Shown in pieces: positions 21,601-33,307 of a DNA stretch of 64,000 nucleotides. The notes under the pieces were generated by a model. That model ran no database searches, was not told where the DNA came from, and was given only the letters and a program-made list of their open reading frames with translations. Numbering within the stretch: the first letter of the stretch is position 1; each line of letters begins with the position of its first letter. The translations under genes were made by a program, and so were the position numbers. Source of the DNA: Pomacea canaliculata (Eukaryota > Mollusca > Gastropoda > Architaenioglossa > Ampullariidae); assembly GCF_003073045.1 (NCBI RefSeq), contig NC_037592.1, positions 10,754,007 to 10,818,006 on the forward strand, given 5' to 3'.

Positions 21601-23365
21601 TTAGAAAATAGTAAAATAAAGGAAAATTATTGAAAAATAGTAAAAATAAGAAATTAAGACAAACAATTAAGAGAAAATAAGGAAAAGGAAGGATCGATGA
21701 GCAGGAAGGAAGGCGACAATGAGGAAAAAACGAAAAGAAAGGAAGTTTTGACGAGGGCCAGGGAGGGAAACAAAATTAAGATAAAATAAGGAAAATTTAA
21801 TGAAAAAAAAATACGCTGGGGCCCCCTTTTAAAAGTTTTTTTCCCCCCCCCCCTTAGTTTTTTTTCAAGCTGTTCCCAAATAGTTCCTTAAGTTTCAGCT
21901 AGTTTCTCTTAGTTTCCCTTATTTCAGCTAGTTTCTAGTTCCTTAGTTTTCAGCTAGTTTCGCTTAGTTCCCTAGTTAGTCGCTAGTTTTAGTTTTCACG
22001 CTAAGTTTTTCACTAGTTTCCCTTAGTTTCAGCAGTTTCCCGTAGTTTCGCTTAAGTTTCTGCTTCACTTAGTTTTCCCTTAGTTTCAGGCAGTCCCTAG
22101 TTTCTTAGTTTGTTAGTTTCCCTTTGTTTAGTATTTTCCCCTTAGTTTCCCATTTTCGCTAGATCCCTTAGTTTCCCTTTAGTTTCAGCTAGTTTCCCTT
22201 AGTTTCGGTTAGTTTTCTGGTAGTTTTCCTTTAGTTTCCATCCTCTTAACTACAAGGAACAAGGATATAGAGAAAGGAATTTTTTAGAAATAAAGTAAAA
22301 ATAAGGAAAATTATTGAAAAATAAGTAAAATAAGAAAATTAAGAAAACAATTAAGAGAAAATAAGGAAAAAAGGAAGGATCGATGAGAGCCAGGACGGGA
22401 AGGCGACAATGAGGAAAAAACGAAAAAGAAGGAAGGTTTGACGAGGGCCAGGAGGAAACAAAATTAAGATAAAATAAGGAAATTAATGAAAAATACGCTA
22501 GTTTTCTTATCCTTACGTTTCAGCAGTTTCAGACAGTTCCCTAGTTCAGCTAGTTTCGCTAGTTTCCTTCACGCTAGCTTCCCCTTAGTTTCAGGCTAGT
22601 TTTGTTGCTAGTTTCCCTTAGTTGTCCTTAGTTTCAGCTAGTCGCTTAGTTTCCCTTACTTTCAGCTAGTTTCCCTTAGTTTCCCTTAGTTTCCCTAGTT
22701 TCAGCTACGTTTCCCTTAGTTTCTTAGCTTTCAGCTAGTTTCCTTAGGTTCTTAGTTTCCCTTAGTTTTCAGCTGTTTCCCTTAAGTTTCCCTTAGTTTC
22801 AGCTAGTTCCCTTAGTTCGGTTAGTTTCAGGTTAGTTTTCCTTTAGTTTCCACTTCCCTCTTAAACAAAGGAACAAGAATAAGAATTTTTTTTTTAAAAT
22901 AGCTAAAAATAAGGAAGAATTCATTGAAAAATAAGTAAAAATAAGAAAATTTAGAAACAATAAGATGAAAAATAAGAAAAAAGGAGGATCGATGAGAGCA
23001 GGGAGGGGACGGCGACATGAGGAAAAACGAAGAAGCGAAGGTTTGAGAGGCCGGGATCGGAAACAAATTAGATAAAATAAGGAAATGAAATGAAAAATAC
23101 GTAAGTTTCTCCCTTCGTTTAAAGCCTAGTTTCGCTTAGTTTCCTTAGTATTCCCTTTGGTTTCAGCTTAGCTTTCGCTTTTCTTCTTAGCTTATCAGCT
23201 AGTTTCCCTTAGTTTCAGCTGTTTCGCTAGTTTCCCTTATCCCGTTAGGTTCAGCTAGTTCTTAGTTTTCCTTAGTTTCAGCTACGTTTCCCCATTACTT
23301 TCCCTTAAGTTTCAGCTAGTTCCTTATTTTCTCTTATTTTCAGCTAGTTTCAGACAGTTCCCTAA
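12630..23365 (-). repeat. 10-bp satellite with spacers, inverted orientation
   Basis: From 12630 the same units read TTTCAGCTAG and TTTCCCTTAG, the reverse complement of the preceding arrays. Spacers appear as CATCCTCTTAATACAAGG...GACGAGGGCCAGGGAGG at about 12757, 13051, 13475, 14337, 14818, 15775, 16092, 16513, 17376, 17690, 18108, 18965, 19437 and, more noisily, to 23100. Longer blocks repeat: the segment at 16356-17690 recurs at about 17950-19220 (offset near 1.59 kb), and 13736 resembles 16776 (offset near 3.04 kb). From about 19.7 kb indels become very frequent. Confidence 0.95.
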
Positions 23366-24757
23366 CGCGAACAACTAGCTCAAACTAAAGAACTAAGGAA
23401 ACCTAAGCGAAACTAGCGAACCACTAAGGGAAACTAAGGAGAAACTAAGGGAAACGTAGCCGCAAACTAAGGGAATCTAAGGGAAACTAAGCGGAAATAG
23501 CGTGAAATAAAGGGAACTAAGGGGAAACTAAGGGAACAAGGGAAAACTAGCTGAAACTAAGGGGAAGACTAAGGAGAATCTAAGCGAACTAGCTGAACAA
23601 AGGGAAATAGGAAAACTCGCTGAAGACTAAGGGAAACTAAAGGAAACTAAGGGAACTAAAGGAAACTAAGCAAAACTAGCTGTGAAACTAGGGAAACTAA
23701 GGAACAGCTAAACTAAGGGGAAACAACGGGAAAGCTAGCTGAAACTAAAGGGAAATAAGCGAAACTAAGCGAAATAGGCTGACCAAAGGGAAACTAGCTG
23801 AACTAAGGGATAACTAAGGGAACACTAGCTGACAACTCAAGGGAAACAAGGAAACTTAAGACGACAATAGCTGAAACTAAGGGAAACTAAGGGAACTAAG
23901 AAACTAGCTTGAAAACTGGGAACTAAGGGAAACATAAGCAACTAGGCTGAAACTAAGGGAACTAAGGCAAAAATGAAGGGAAACAGGGAAACTAGCTGAA
24001 ACTAGAAAGCTAGGCTGAAACTAAGGGGAAACTTAAGGGAAAAACCTAAGGAGAACAACTAGCTTAAACTAAGGGAAACTAAGGAAAACACTAGCTGAAA
24101 CTAAGCGGCAAACTAGGGCGAACTAGTCTGAAACTAAGGAAAACTAAGGGAAAACTAGCTGAAACTAAAGGGAACTAAGGAGAAACTAGCTGAAACTAAG
24201 GAAACAACGAACTAGCTGCAAACTAAGGGAACACTAAGGATAACTAAGTGAAACTAAGGGAAACTAAAGGGAAACTAAGGGAAACTAACAGGAAACTAAC
24301 GAAACTGCTGAAAACTAAGGGAACTCAGGGGAAAACTAGTGAAACTAAGGGAAACTAAGGGAAACTAGCTGAAACTTAGGAAAACTAAGGGAAACACAAG
24401 AACTAAGCGAAACTAAGCTTAAACTAGGGAAACTCAAAGGGAAACTAAGCTGAAACACTAAGGGAAACTTCAAGGAAACCTTAAGCTGAAAACTAGTGAA
24501 ACTAAGGGAGCTCTTAGCTGAACTAAGGGGAAATAAGGAGAAGCTAGCTGAAAACTAAGGGAAACTAGAGGGAAACTAGCTAGAAAACTAAAGGAAAACT
24601 AAGGGGATACTAGCTGAAACTAAGGGAACTCTAAGCGGAAACCAAGCTGAACACTAAGAGGTATCTAGCTGAAACTAAAGGCGAAACAAGGAAACTAGCT
24701 GAAGATACTTAGGGAAACTAAGGGGCAACTAGCGTGAAACTAAGAACAGCTAAGGGA
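23366..24757 (+). repeat. 10-bp satellite, plus orientation again, noisy
   Basis: At about 23366 the orientation returns to GAAACTAAGG/GAAACTAGCT. The units carry many single-base insertions and losses, unlike the clean arrays at 9-19 kb. No spacer copy is present. The array ends in GGGAAAC, which overlaps the GAAACC at the start of duplication copy C, so the junction has about 5-6 bases of shared sequence. Confidence 0.9.
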
Positions 24758-26824
24758 AACCATCCTAAGAGTTCTGAGAGGAGATTCTTCCAGGTTTTGT
24801 GATTTGAAAAGCACATTCATCAAATTGAGCACCGTTACGAGGGAAAACGGCCAAGTCAGGGTAAAACAACCTTCTAATTCCTAAAATCCTTTTTGTACAC
24901 ACTTTTTCACACGCCAACTAATATCGTTGAATTGACCTTTCCTTGTCTCTACAAACGGCAAGCTGGTGCATCACACTGATGACACAAGACAAATTAAACT
25001 CTGTACCACACTGAGGGATAACCTTCTTGGACGGTTAAGGGGTTGTTACTCTGTAGAATGTGGTTGTACCTTTTTCCGTGGCATGAGTGAGAATGTGCAA
25101 CACCTCAGTATTGTAGTGCTAGCTGACTTGATGTGCAACCTTGAGTATCCTAGCCACTTGGGACTGTGTTTGTCATTGCTCAGCTGTCTGTCAAATAGTT
25201 GACTTGAGTTTTTACATTCATACGGTATCATGCCATGTCAGGATGGAACTGTAGTTATGATTATATTTTGCCTATACTTTAGTGAAAGCAATAAGTGTAT
25301 AAACTTTGTTGCTGTTGCCTTAACACTGTTTATTGTGGATTACAGTGCAGTTTTGGAACAACTGCTCGTAGACCAGGCCTAGCGTGCTGGTTTAGTATCT
25401 GTCATTCCTCAAAGTATTTCGGTGTATTGCGTCGAGTGTTAAACAGCTTAGATATCGTATGTGTCGAGGGGGAAGGTGTATGGATTTATCCAAGACTGCT
25501 TACTTTTATGGAAGGTCTTACGCTGGTATTCGCCCTAAACCTTTATATCTTTTTTCATGAAGGTTAGTCGGCTTCTACAAAGATGAAGTGTAACATAGTC
25601 ACTCTAGGGGACTTAATCCTCAGCCGAACCTGAAGATCTCACGCCGCTGAGATTCCTGATGATCTCATTAAGGAGACCCACTCAGTCATTATGGCGTCAG
25701 ATGATACTGCAAAAAGACCTGTTGGCCCTCAGTGACTCCTTCCTAGTTCGCACAGGCCCTTCTGCTGCTAATCTTTCTAGCGTCTAGTATACTCTCTTAC
25801 ACAAGTGCGGGTTAAAACAACATTATTGATGACAGTCTGGTATTTCACTCCCCCACATTATCAAGCTACAATTACTAAAAAGGTCAGTTTTCTCTGACAG
25901 GACTATTATTTTCTCCCAGAATAGGCCACACTGATTCACATGCAGGAAAAGTGAATAAGATGTTGGCCAGAGACCACCTCAATATTTACTTGTAGGAAAT
26001 GACGCAGTGTTAGATCCAGTTAGATGGAACCTTCAAGACCATCTGCAGGGTTAAAATTAGACCTTCGAATATCTCCGCTTTTCGATTGCATGAGAGATGG
26101 GATCCCTACGATGCTGAGATTGCGCCTATCTTTACTGCACAGAGGAGCCAAAAGCATATCGATTACCTCTATCAGAAATATCACCAGTAACAAATTACTG
26201 CCTTTCCAGCGTGAATTTAACCCTTAGACGATTATAAAAAAGTTATTTATTTCATCCAAAGCCTGGTTTTCAAACGTAACTCCTTTGGATCTCTTGACAA
26301 TGAAACAAACAAGCAGAGAGGTTTGTCTACGTCATAACGCTTTGTTCTATCCCTTGAGTTGACCCTGAGAAATTGGATCGATCACTAAATGTGACACCTT
26401 AAGCTCTTATTGATACAACCGATCGTTAAAGAGGAACTCCTTGTCTGAGTTTGTGTTTAGCTAGTTGCAGGATGATACAGGCATCAAACGCCCTGCTACC
26501 CAGGCATTAGTAGCTTTTACACATTGGTAGCCGCTTTTAGCTACACACATATCAGTACGAAGCATTGGTTATCTTGGCGCCACAATTACTGGCACCAGAG
26601 GCTGTGTCTCTAACAGTTTTTTTGCAGGAGTTGGTCTGTTGGGAGGATGCAGAGGTTTAAAAGTGATATCATCACAAAGTGAATTGAAGGTCATCACCAA
26701 ATCGAACAGGACTTAGTGAAATGCACTGGCAGTGGCTGCAGATGTTTGCTATTAAACAATAACTAATATGTATCTCGCCAGAGATGTTATATTTTATTTA
26801 TCTGGATAGTCTCCTCATTGCACG
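24757..26824 (+). repeat. Segmental duplication, copy C (noisy, ends in gap)
   Basis: Matches copy A from about 289 to 2025 in the same orientation: the minus-strand transposase relic (24757-25950) and the start of the P-like transposase relic (25990-26824). Copies A and B agree with each other where C differs, and C's differences are mostly single-base indels. Unpolished sequence is the likeliest reason. It runs straight into the N gap. Confidence 0.88.
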
Positions 26825-26924
26825 NNNNNNNNNNNNNNNNNNNNNNNNNNNNNNNNNNNNNNNNNNNNNNNNNNNNNNNNNNNNNNNNNNNNNNNNNNNN
26901 NNNNNNNNNNNNNNNNNNNNNNNN
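26825..26924. other. Assembly gap of exactly 100 N
   Basis: One hundred N bases, the usual placeholder for a gap of unknown size. Copy C of the duplication ends on its left and the A/B exon array begins on its right. The true distance and even adjacency are unknown. Confidence 0.99.
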
Positions 26925-29900
26925 TAGTGTATGTAACTAAATATTTCCCTTGAGGCTCTCTGGTTAGTGCGCGTGATTACTATTGGTAAGCAGACAAAGT
27001 CACTGATTGAGCAACTTGGGACTTTTTCTGTCCCGGCTGGGCCAAGCCCAAATGGAGCCGTTTAAGTTATTCAATCTCAATGTATCTGATAGGGAAACGC
27101 TTCAGTCTCTAACATTCAAGGTTATAGGCCAAAGAATCCTGAAGTCTTGTTGTGAAGAAAATTCCCGTCATGAATAGCATAGTAAACCTTTTAAAGAGAT
27201 GAAATTTGGCAACAGTTTAGAGTGATTCGTGAATAAATAAATGAATGTCCTGGAATTTTAAATTTGATCTCAGGCATGCTGTTTGTAATTTTGCTGGCAT
27301 GTTTCAACAATTATTTACAAAACTTGCTTCCTACTATGGCCATAGGGCATGGGAAAGCAATTTGTCCCTCTTCCTTCAAGAGCGGGTCTCTTCTGTTCAA
27401 TGGCAATCCTTCCTCTTGTGAACTCTTGATCTGCGCAAAGAAATTGGTAGTACCGCTGGTGATCTCGAGAATGGCATCATCTCAAATCGTTCTCATATAA
27501 CTTTTAATTTACCAATTTCTAAAAGAAGAAAGACTACTTATTCTTCTGGGGGGGACCAAAATGATGTTGTAACTAAATATTTCCTTAGCTTTGGTTTATA
27601 GTCCATGTGAAGGAATTCGTATTTTGATTTCCCGTAGCTGTGGAGTGTGCGAGTGTACATGGTAGCAGAAAGTCATCTGATGTTGATGCCAACTTCAGAC
27701 TGTTGGTCTGGCCAAGCCCACCGATTATTTCATATCTCAATGTATTCTGTTATTTCCGGGAACGCCAGCACACATTCAAAAAGCGTCCTATTATAGTAGA
27801 TCCGAAGTCTTTGTTGCATTATTAAACTTTTTCAGATATTAATACCAATTCTACAGTAACGTTTTTCTTAGTAAGACATGTTGTGTCTAAAAGGTCGAAC
27901 AGTGTTATAGAGAATTATTCTTTGAATTAAAGATAAATGAAATGTCCAGGTTTTAAATATTGATCTCTAGCATGCTGTGTTCATCTTTTCTGCATGTTTA
28001 AATTGGACAAAACTGTTCCTCTATGACCTAGGACATGGGGGCAGATATGTGTCCCTCTACTCACTCAGGGGTCTCAATTGTCTTTCTGCATCTCTTCTCT
28101 CTTTGGCTGTTGTCTGGAATATATTAAAATTTGGTGTAGACTCAGTTGTGTTGAATATTGAGGCTTTGGGTTGTAGTCGCATTACTATGGTGACTGATTT
28201 GAGGCCAACACTTGTGGCTGGCAAGCCACGATATTCAATCTCAATGTTCTCATATTTCAAAAGGCAAGAGACCAGTCTTTTGATGATAAAGTTGTCATTA
28301 ATAGAATTCTTATGTTTTGGCAACACATTTCCGATAAAGAAGAAAGACATACTTCCTTCGGGTCTCTTCTTTCTATCCTCTTCGTTGGGACCAAATTGTT
28401 TGTAACTAAACAAATTACTTTCCATTGTAGGCTATGTCACTGTTTGAGTCGGCTAAGTATACAATGTATTATGGAGTCAAAAGGCCAAGAGACCAAGTTC
28501 TTGATGATAAAGTGTTGTCTAAATTAATAGCAATCAGTAACTTTTTAAAGAGATGATTTTGGCAAACAGTTTAGAGTTGATTGTGAATAAAGATTAAATG
28601 AATGTCCTGGTTTTGAAATTTGATCTCAGGCATGCTGTTTTTTAATTTTCTGCATGTTTAACTATTTACAAAGACTTGTTCCTCTATGGGCCTAGGGCAT
28701 TGGGGCAATTTGTCCCTCTTACTTCGGGGTCTCTTCTTTCTGGCATCCTTCTCTTGTGCTGTTGTCTGGAAAAAATGGTAGACCGTTGGTATGAGAATGT
28801 CATCATCTCAATGTTCTCATATAACTGAATTTACAATTTTCTAAAAGAAGAAAGACTACTCTTCTGGGGACCAAATGTGTTGTAACTAAATATTTCCTTG
28901 AGGCTTTGGTTAGTGTGCATTATATGGAAAGCAGAAAGTCACTGATTTGAGGCCAACTTAGAACTTGTGGGCTGGCCAAGCCCACCGATTATTTCAATCT
29001 CATGTATCTGATAGGGAAACGCCAGCACACATTCAAAAGGCCAAGAGACCAAGTCTTTTTGATGTAAATTTGTCATTAATAGCAATCAGTAACTTTTTAA
29101 AGAGATGTTTGGCAACAGTTTAGAGTTGATTATGAATAAAGATAATGAATGTCTGGTTTTTAAATTTGATCTCAGGCATGCTGTTTTAATTTTCTGCATG
29201 TTTCAAACTATTTACAAAACTTGTTCCTCATGCCTAGGGCATGGGGCAGTTTGTCCCTCTTCCTTCGGGGTCTCTTCTTTTGGATCCTTCCTCTTGTGCT
29301 GTTGTCTGGAAAAAATGGTTAGACCGTTGGTATGAGAATTTCATCATCTCATGTTCTCATATAACTGAATTTACACTTTCTAAAAGAAGAAGACTACTTA
29401 TTCTTCTGGGGACCAAATGTGTTGTAACTAAATATTTCCTTGAGCTTTGGTTAGTGCGCATTACTATGGACAGAAAGTCATGATTTGAGGCCAACTAGAC
29501 TTGTGGCTGGCCAAGCCCACCGATTATTTCAATTCAATTATCTGATTAGGGAACGCCAGCACACATTCAAAAGGCCAAGAGACCAAGTCTTTTGATGATA
29601 AATGTTGTCATTAATAGCAATTCAGTACTTTTCTAAAGAGATGTTTTGGCAACAGTTTAGAGTTGATTATGAATAAAGATAAATGGAATGTCCTGGTTTT
29701 AAATTTGATCTCAGGCATGCTGTTTTCATTTTCTGCATGTTTCACTATTTACAAAACTTGTTCCTCTATACAGGACCTTAGAGCCTTATAGTTAATGGCT
29801 TTATGAATGGTTTACCTTTTTAGATTTGATGAACTGGTCCATGTTTTGATGAGAAGTAAGCTTAATGGCAGGATTTCTTCTAATGTCAAGCCTGCTGCCA

Positions 29901-30771
29901 TTGTTTTAATGAAACCAGCGAGATGATGGATAGCCTGTCTTTTACGTCTGTTAAAGGGAGCCGCCTTTTGATGTTTCATTTGCTGAAAAAATAAACACGC
30001 AAAAAGACTTCTTACACAGTGAAGAAAAGAATAGGTGAACTGCAAATATTTATGTTATCCATACACGCTTCGGGAAACTTTCCTCACTCACTCTCGTTAT
30101 TCACGCTCTTTCATCTGTTTTTTTAATTATTTTCTTCGCTCTAGCTAATAAACTTCAATTTTTTAAAAATTATAAAAATGCGAATGAAAAATATCCCCCC
30201 CCGCCCCAGCGTCCCATATATAATGCCTTATCCAACTTGGTTGAGTGGCGCGAACATCAAACAACTGCACACGGCAAACTCATTACTAATTCAACTAATA
30301 GAAAACTGAAATATTGAATTTAGACATGGAATTAATAAATAAGTATTATATTTTACTTAGAGTATATATAAGTTAAAATGAGAACGTTCTGGTAGTGTAC
30401 GTACATGCTCTTTCTGGGTGAGCCTCGATCCTACATTTCCGTCGCTATCGGACTGCAAATAATTTTTTTAAAAGGCCTTAATTAAGTGTATAGGCTCCAT
30501 ATGTGTATGCTTAGTAAGCTTACTAAACCAACTAATTTTTTTTTTAAAAAAAGACATTTACATGTACATATTTCAAACCTATTATATAAGGTAAATAAAA
30601 ATTAGAAGAAAATAAGGAACATACCTCTTCATGGCAAACGCTTCTTTCCTTTTGCTATTTAAAAAAAAAAGAGAAAAAAAGTCATTTCAAAAATTATAAA
30701 AACATTAGATCTGAAACATTTAAAGAATTTTTCCTCCAAGCTCATTTTAAAATCTATAATGTCATGGAAAA
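26925..30771 (-). repeat. Exon array block 0 (noisy monomers A plus linker B)
   Basis: Monomers of the ~547-bp A family, recognised by ATGGTAGACCGTTGGTATGA, start at about 28775 and 29313. Earlier, noisier ones lie near 27440 and 28110. Linker B covers about 29773-30771. Indels are dense near the gap and fall off to the right. One stretch at 27977-28540 looks rearranged relative to the monomer consensus. Minus-strand exons are recognisable in the linker: E3 at 29816-29982 (167 nt) and E1 at about 30625-30654. E2 near 30400-30455 is distorted. Confidence 0.85.
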
Positions 30772-33307
30772 ATGGTAGACCGTTGGTATGAGAATTTCAT
30801 CATCTCAATGTTCTCATATAAGTGAATTACAATTTCTAAAGAAAAAGACTACTTATTCTTCTGGGGGACCCAAATGTGTTGTAACTAAATATTTCCTTGA
30901 GGCTTTGGTTAGTGTGCATTACTATGGAGCAGAAAGTCACTGATTTGAGGCCAACTTAGACTTGTGGCTGGCCAAGCCCACCGATTATTTCAAATCTCAA
31001 TGTATCTGATAGGGAAACGCCAGCACACATTCAAAGGCCAAGAGACCAAGTCTTTTGATGATAAATGTTGTCATTAATAGCAATCAGTAACTTTTTAAAG
31101 AGATGTTTTGGCAACAGTTTAGAGTTGATTATGAATAAAGATAAATGAATGTCCTGGTTTTAAATTTGATCTCAGGCATGCTGTTTTAATTTTCTGCATG
31201 TTTCAACTATTTACAAAACTTGTTCCTCTATGCCTAGGGCATGGGGGCAATTTGTCCCTCTTCCTTCGGGGTCTCTTCTTTCTGGCATCCTTCCTCTTGT
31301 GCTGTTGTCTGGAAAAAATGGTAGACCGTTGGTATGAGAATTTCATCATCTCAATGTTCTCATATAACTGAATTTACAATTTCTAAAAGAAGAAAGACTA
31401 CTTATTCTTCTGGGGACCAAATGTGTTGTAACTAAATATTTCCTTGAGGCTTTGGTTAGTGCGCATTACTATGGAGCAGAAAGTCACTGATTTGAGGCCA
31501 ACTTAGACTTGTGGCTGGCCAAGCCCACCGATTATTTCAATCTCAATGTATCTGATAGGGAAACGCCAGCACACATTCAAAAGGCCAAGAGACCAAGTCT
31601 TTTGATGATAAATGTTGTCATTAATAGCAATCAGTAACTTTTTAAAGAGATGTTTTGGCAACAGTTTAGAGTTGATTATGAATAAAGATAAATGAATGTC
31701 CTGGTTTTAAATTTGATCTCAGGCATGCTGTTTTAATTTTCTGCATGTTTCAACTATTTACAAAACTTGTTCCTCTATGCCTAGGGCATGGGGGCAGTTT
31801 GTCCCTCTTCCTTCGGGGTCTCTTCTTTCTGGCATCCTTCCTCTTGTGCTGTTGTCTGGAAAAAATGGTAGACCGTTGGTATGAGAATTTCATCATCTCA
31901 ATGTTCTCATATAACTGAATTTACACTTTCTAAAAGAAAGAAAGACTACTTATTCTTCTGGGGACAAATGTGTTGTAACTAAATATTTCCTTGAGGCTTT
32001 GGTTAGTGCGCATTACTATGGAGCAGAAAGTCACTGATTTGAGGCCAACTTAGACTTGTGGCTGGCCAAGCCCACCGATTATTTCAAATCTCAATGTATC
32101 TGATAGGGAAACGCCCAGCACACATTCAAAAGGCCAAGAGACCAAGTCTTTTGATGATAAATGTTGTCATTAATAGCAATCAGTAACTTTTTAAAGAGAT
32201 GTTTTTGGCAACAGTTTAGAGTTGATTATGAATAAAGATAAATGAATGTCCTGGTTTTAAATTTGATCTCAGGCATGCTGTTTTTCATTTTCTGCATGTT
32301 TCAACTATTTACAAAACTTGTTCCTCTATGACCTTAGAGCCTTATAGTTAATGGCTTTATGATGGTTTACCTTTTAGATTTGATGAACTGGTCCATGTTT
32401 TGAATGAGAAGTAAGCTTATGGCAGGATTTCTTCTAATGTCAAGCCTGCTGCCATTGTTTTAATGAACCAGCGAGATGATGGATAGCTGTCTTTTACGTC
32501 TGTAAAGGGAGCCGCCTTTTGATGTTTCATTTGCTGAAAAAAATAAACACGCAAAAAGACTTCTTACACAGTGAAGAAAGAATAGGTGAACTGCAAATAA
32601 TTTATGTTATCCATACACGCATTCTGAAAACTTTCCTCACTCACTCTCGTTATTCACGCTCTTTCATCTGTTTTTTTAATTATTTTTCTCGCTCTAGCTT
32701 AAACTTCAATTTTTTAAAATTATAAAATGCGAATGAAAAATATCCCCCCCCCCCCAGCGTCCCATATATAATGCCTTATCCAACTTGGTTGAGTGGCGCG
32801 AACATCAAACAACTGCCACACGCAAACTCATTACTAATTTCATTACTAATAAAATGAATATTGAATTTAGACATGGAATTAATAAATAAGTATTATATTT
32901 ACTTTAGAGTATATATAAGTTAAATAAACGTTCTGTATTGTACGTACATGCTCTTCTGGTGAGCCTCGATCCTGATCACTTCCGTCGCTATCGACTGCAA
33001 ATAATTTTTTTTAAAAGCCTTAATTAACGTGTATAGGCATCCCATATGTGTATGCTTAGTAACTACTAAACACTAATTTTTTTTTTAAAAAAGACATTTA
33101 CATGTACATATTTCAACCTATTATATAAGGTAAATAAAATTAAAAGAAACATAAGAACATACCTCTTCATGCAAACGCTTCTTTCCTTTTGCTATTTAAA
33201 AAAAAAAGAGAAAAAAAGTCATTTCAAAAATTATAAAACATTAGATCTGAAACATTTAAGAATTTTTTTCCTCCAAGCTCATTTTAAAATCTATAATGTA
33301 TGGAAAA
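30772..33307 (-). repeat. Exon array block 1 (three A monomers plus linker B)
   Basis: A monomers start at 30772, 31318 and 31865 (spacing 546-547 bp); linker B is about 32329-33307. Minus-strand exon candidates: E1 33163-33191, E2 near 32947-32994 (one or more indels), E3 32371-32533 (163 nt against 167 elsewhere, so out of frame as assembled), E4 31781-31855 and 31234-31308. Monomers are more than 97% alike by eye. Confidence 0.92.

Noticed and set aside
15737-23066. Minus-strand frames of 79-88 codons starting MFPPWP or similar
   Set aside because: They lie wholly in satellite spacer plus 10-bp units, shift frame between copies, and are low-complexity hydrophobic text.
8898-24757. Telomere-like repeat (CTAAGGG / CCCTTAG words)
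   Set aside because: The period is 10 bp with a constant GAAACTA core. It is not TTAGGG/CCCTAA or any known telomere repeat.
8898-24757. CRISPR array
   Set aside because: Units are contiguous without unique spacers, the longer spacer is itself repeated, and the genome is eukaryotic.
28057-28425. 122-codon minus-strand frame
   Set aside because: It lies in a rearranged, noisy monomer next to the gap and is not open in clean monomers.
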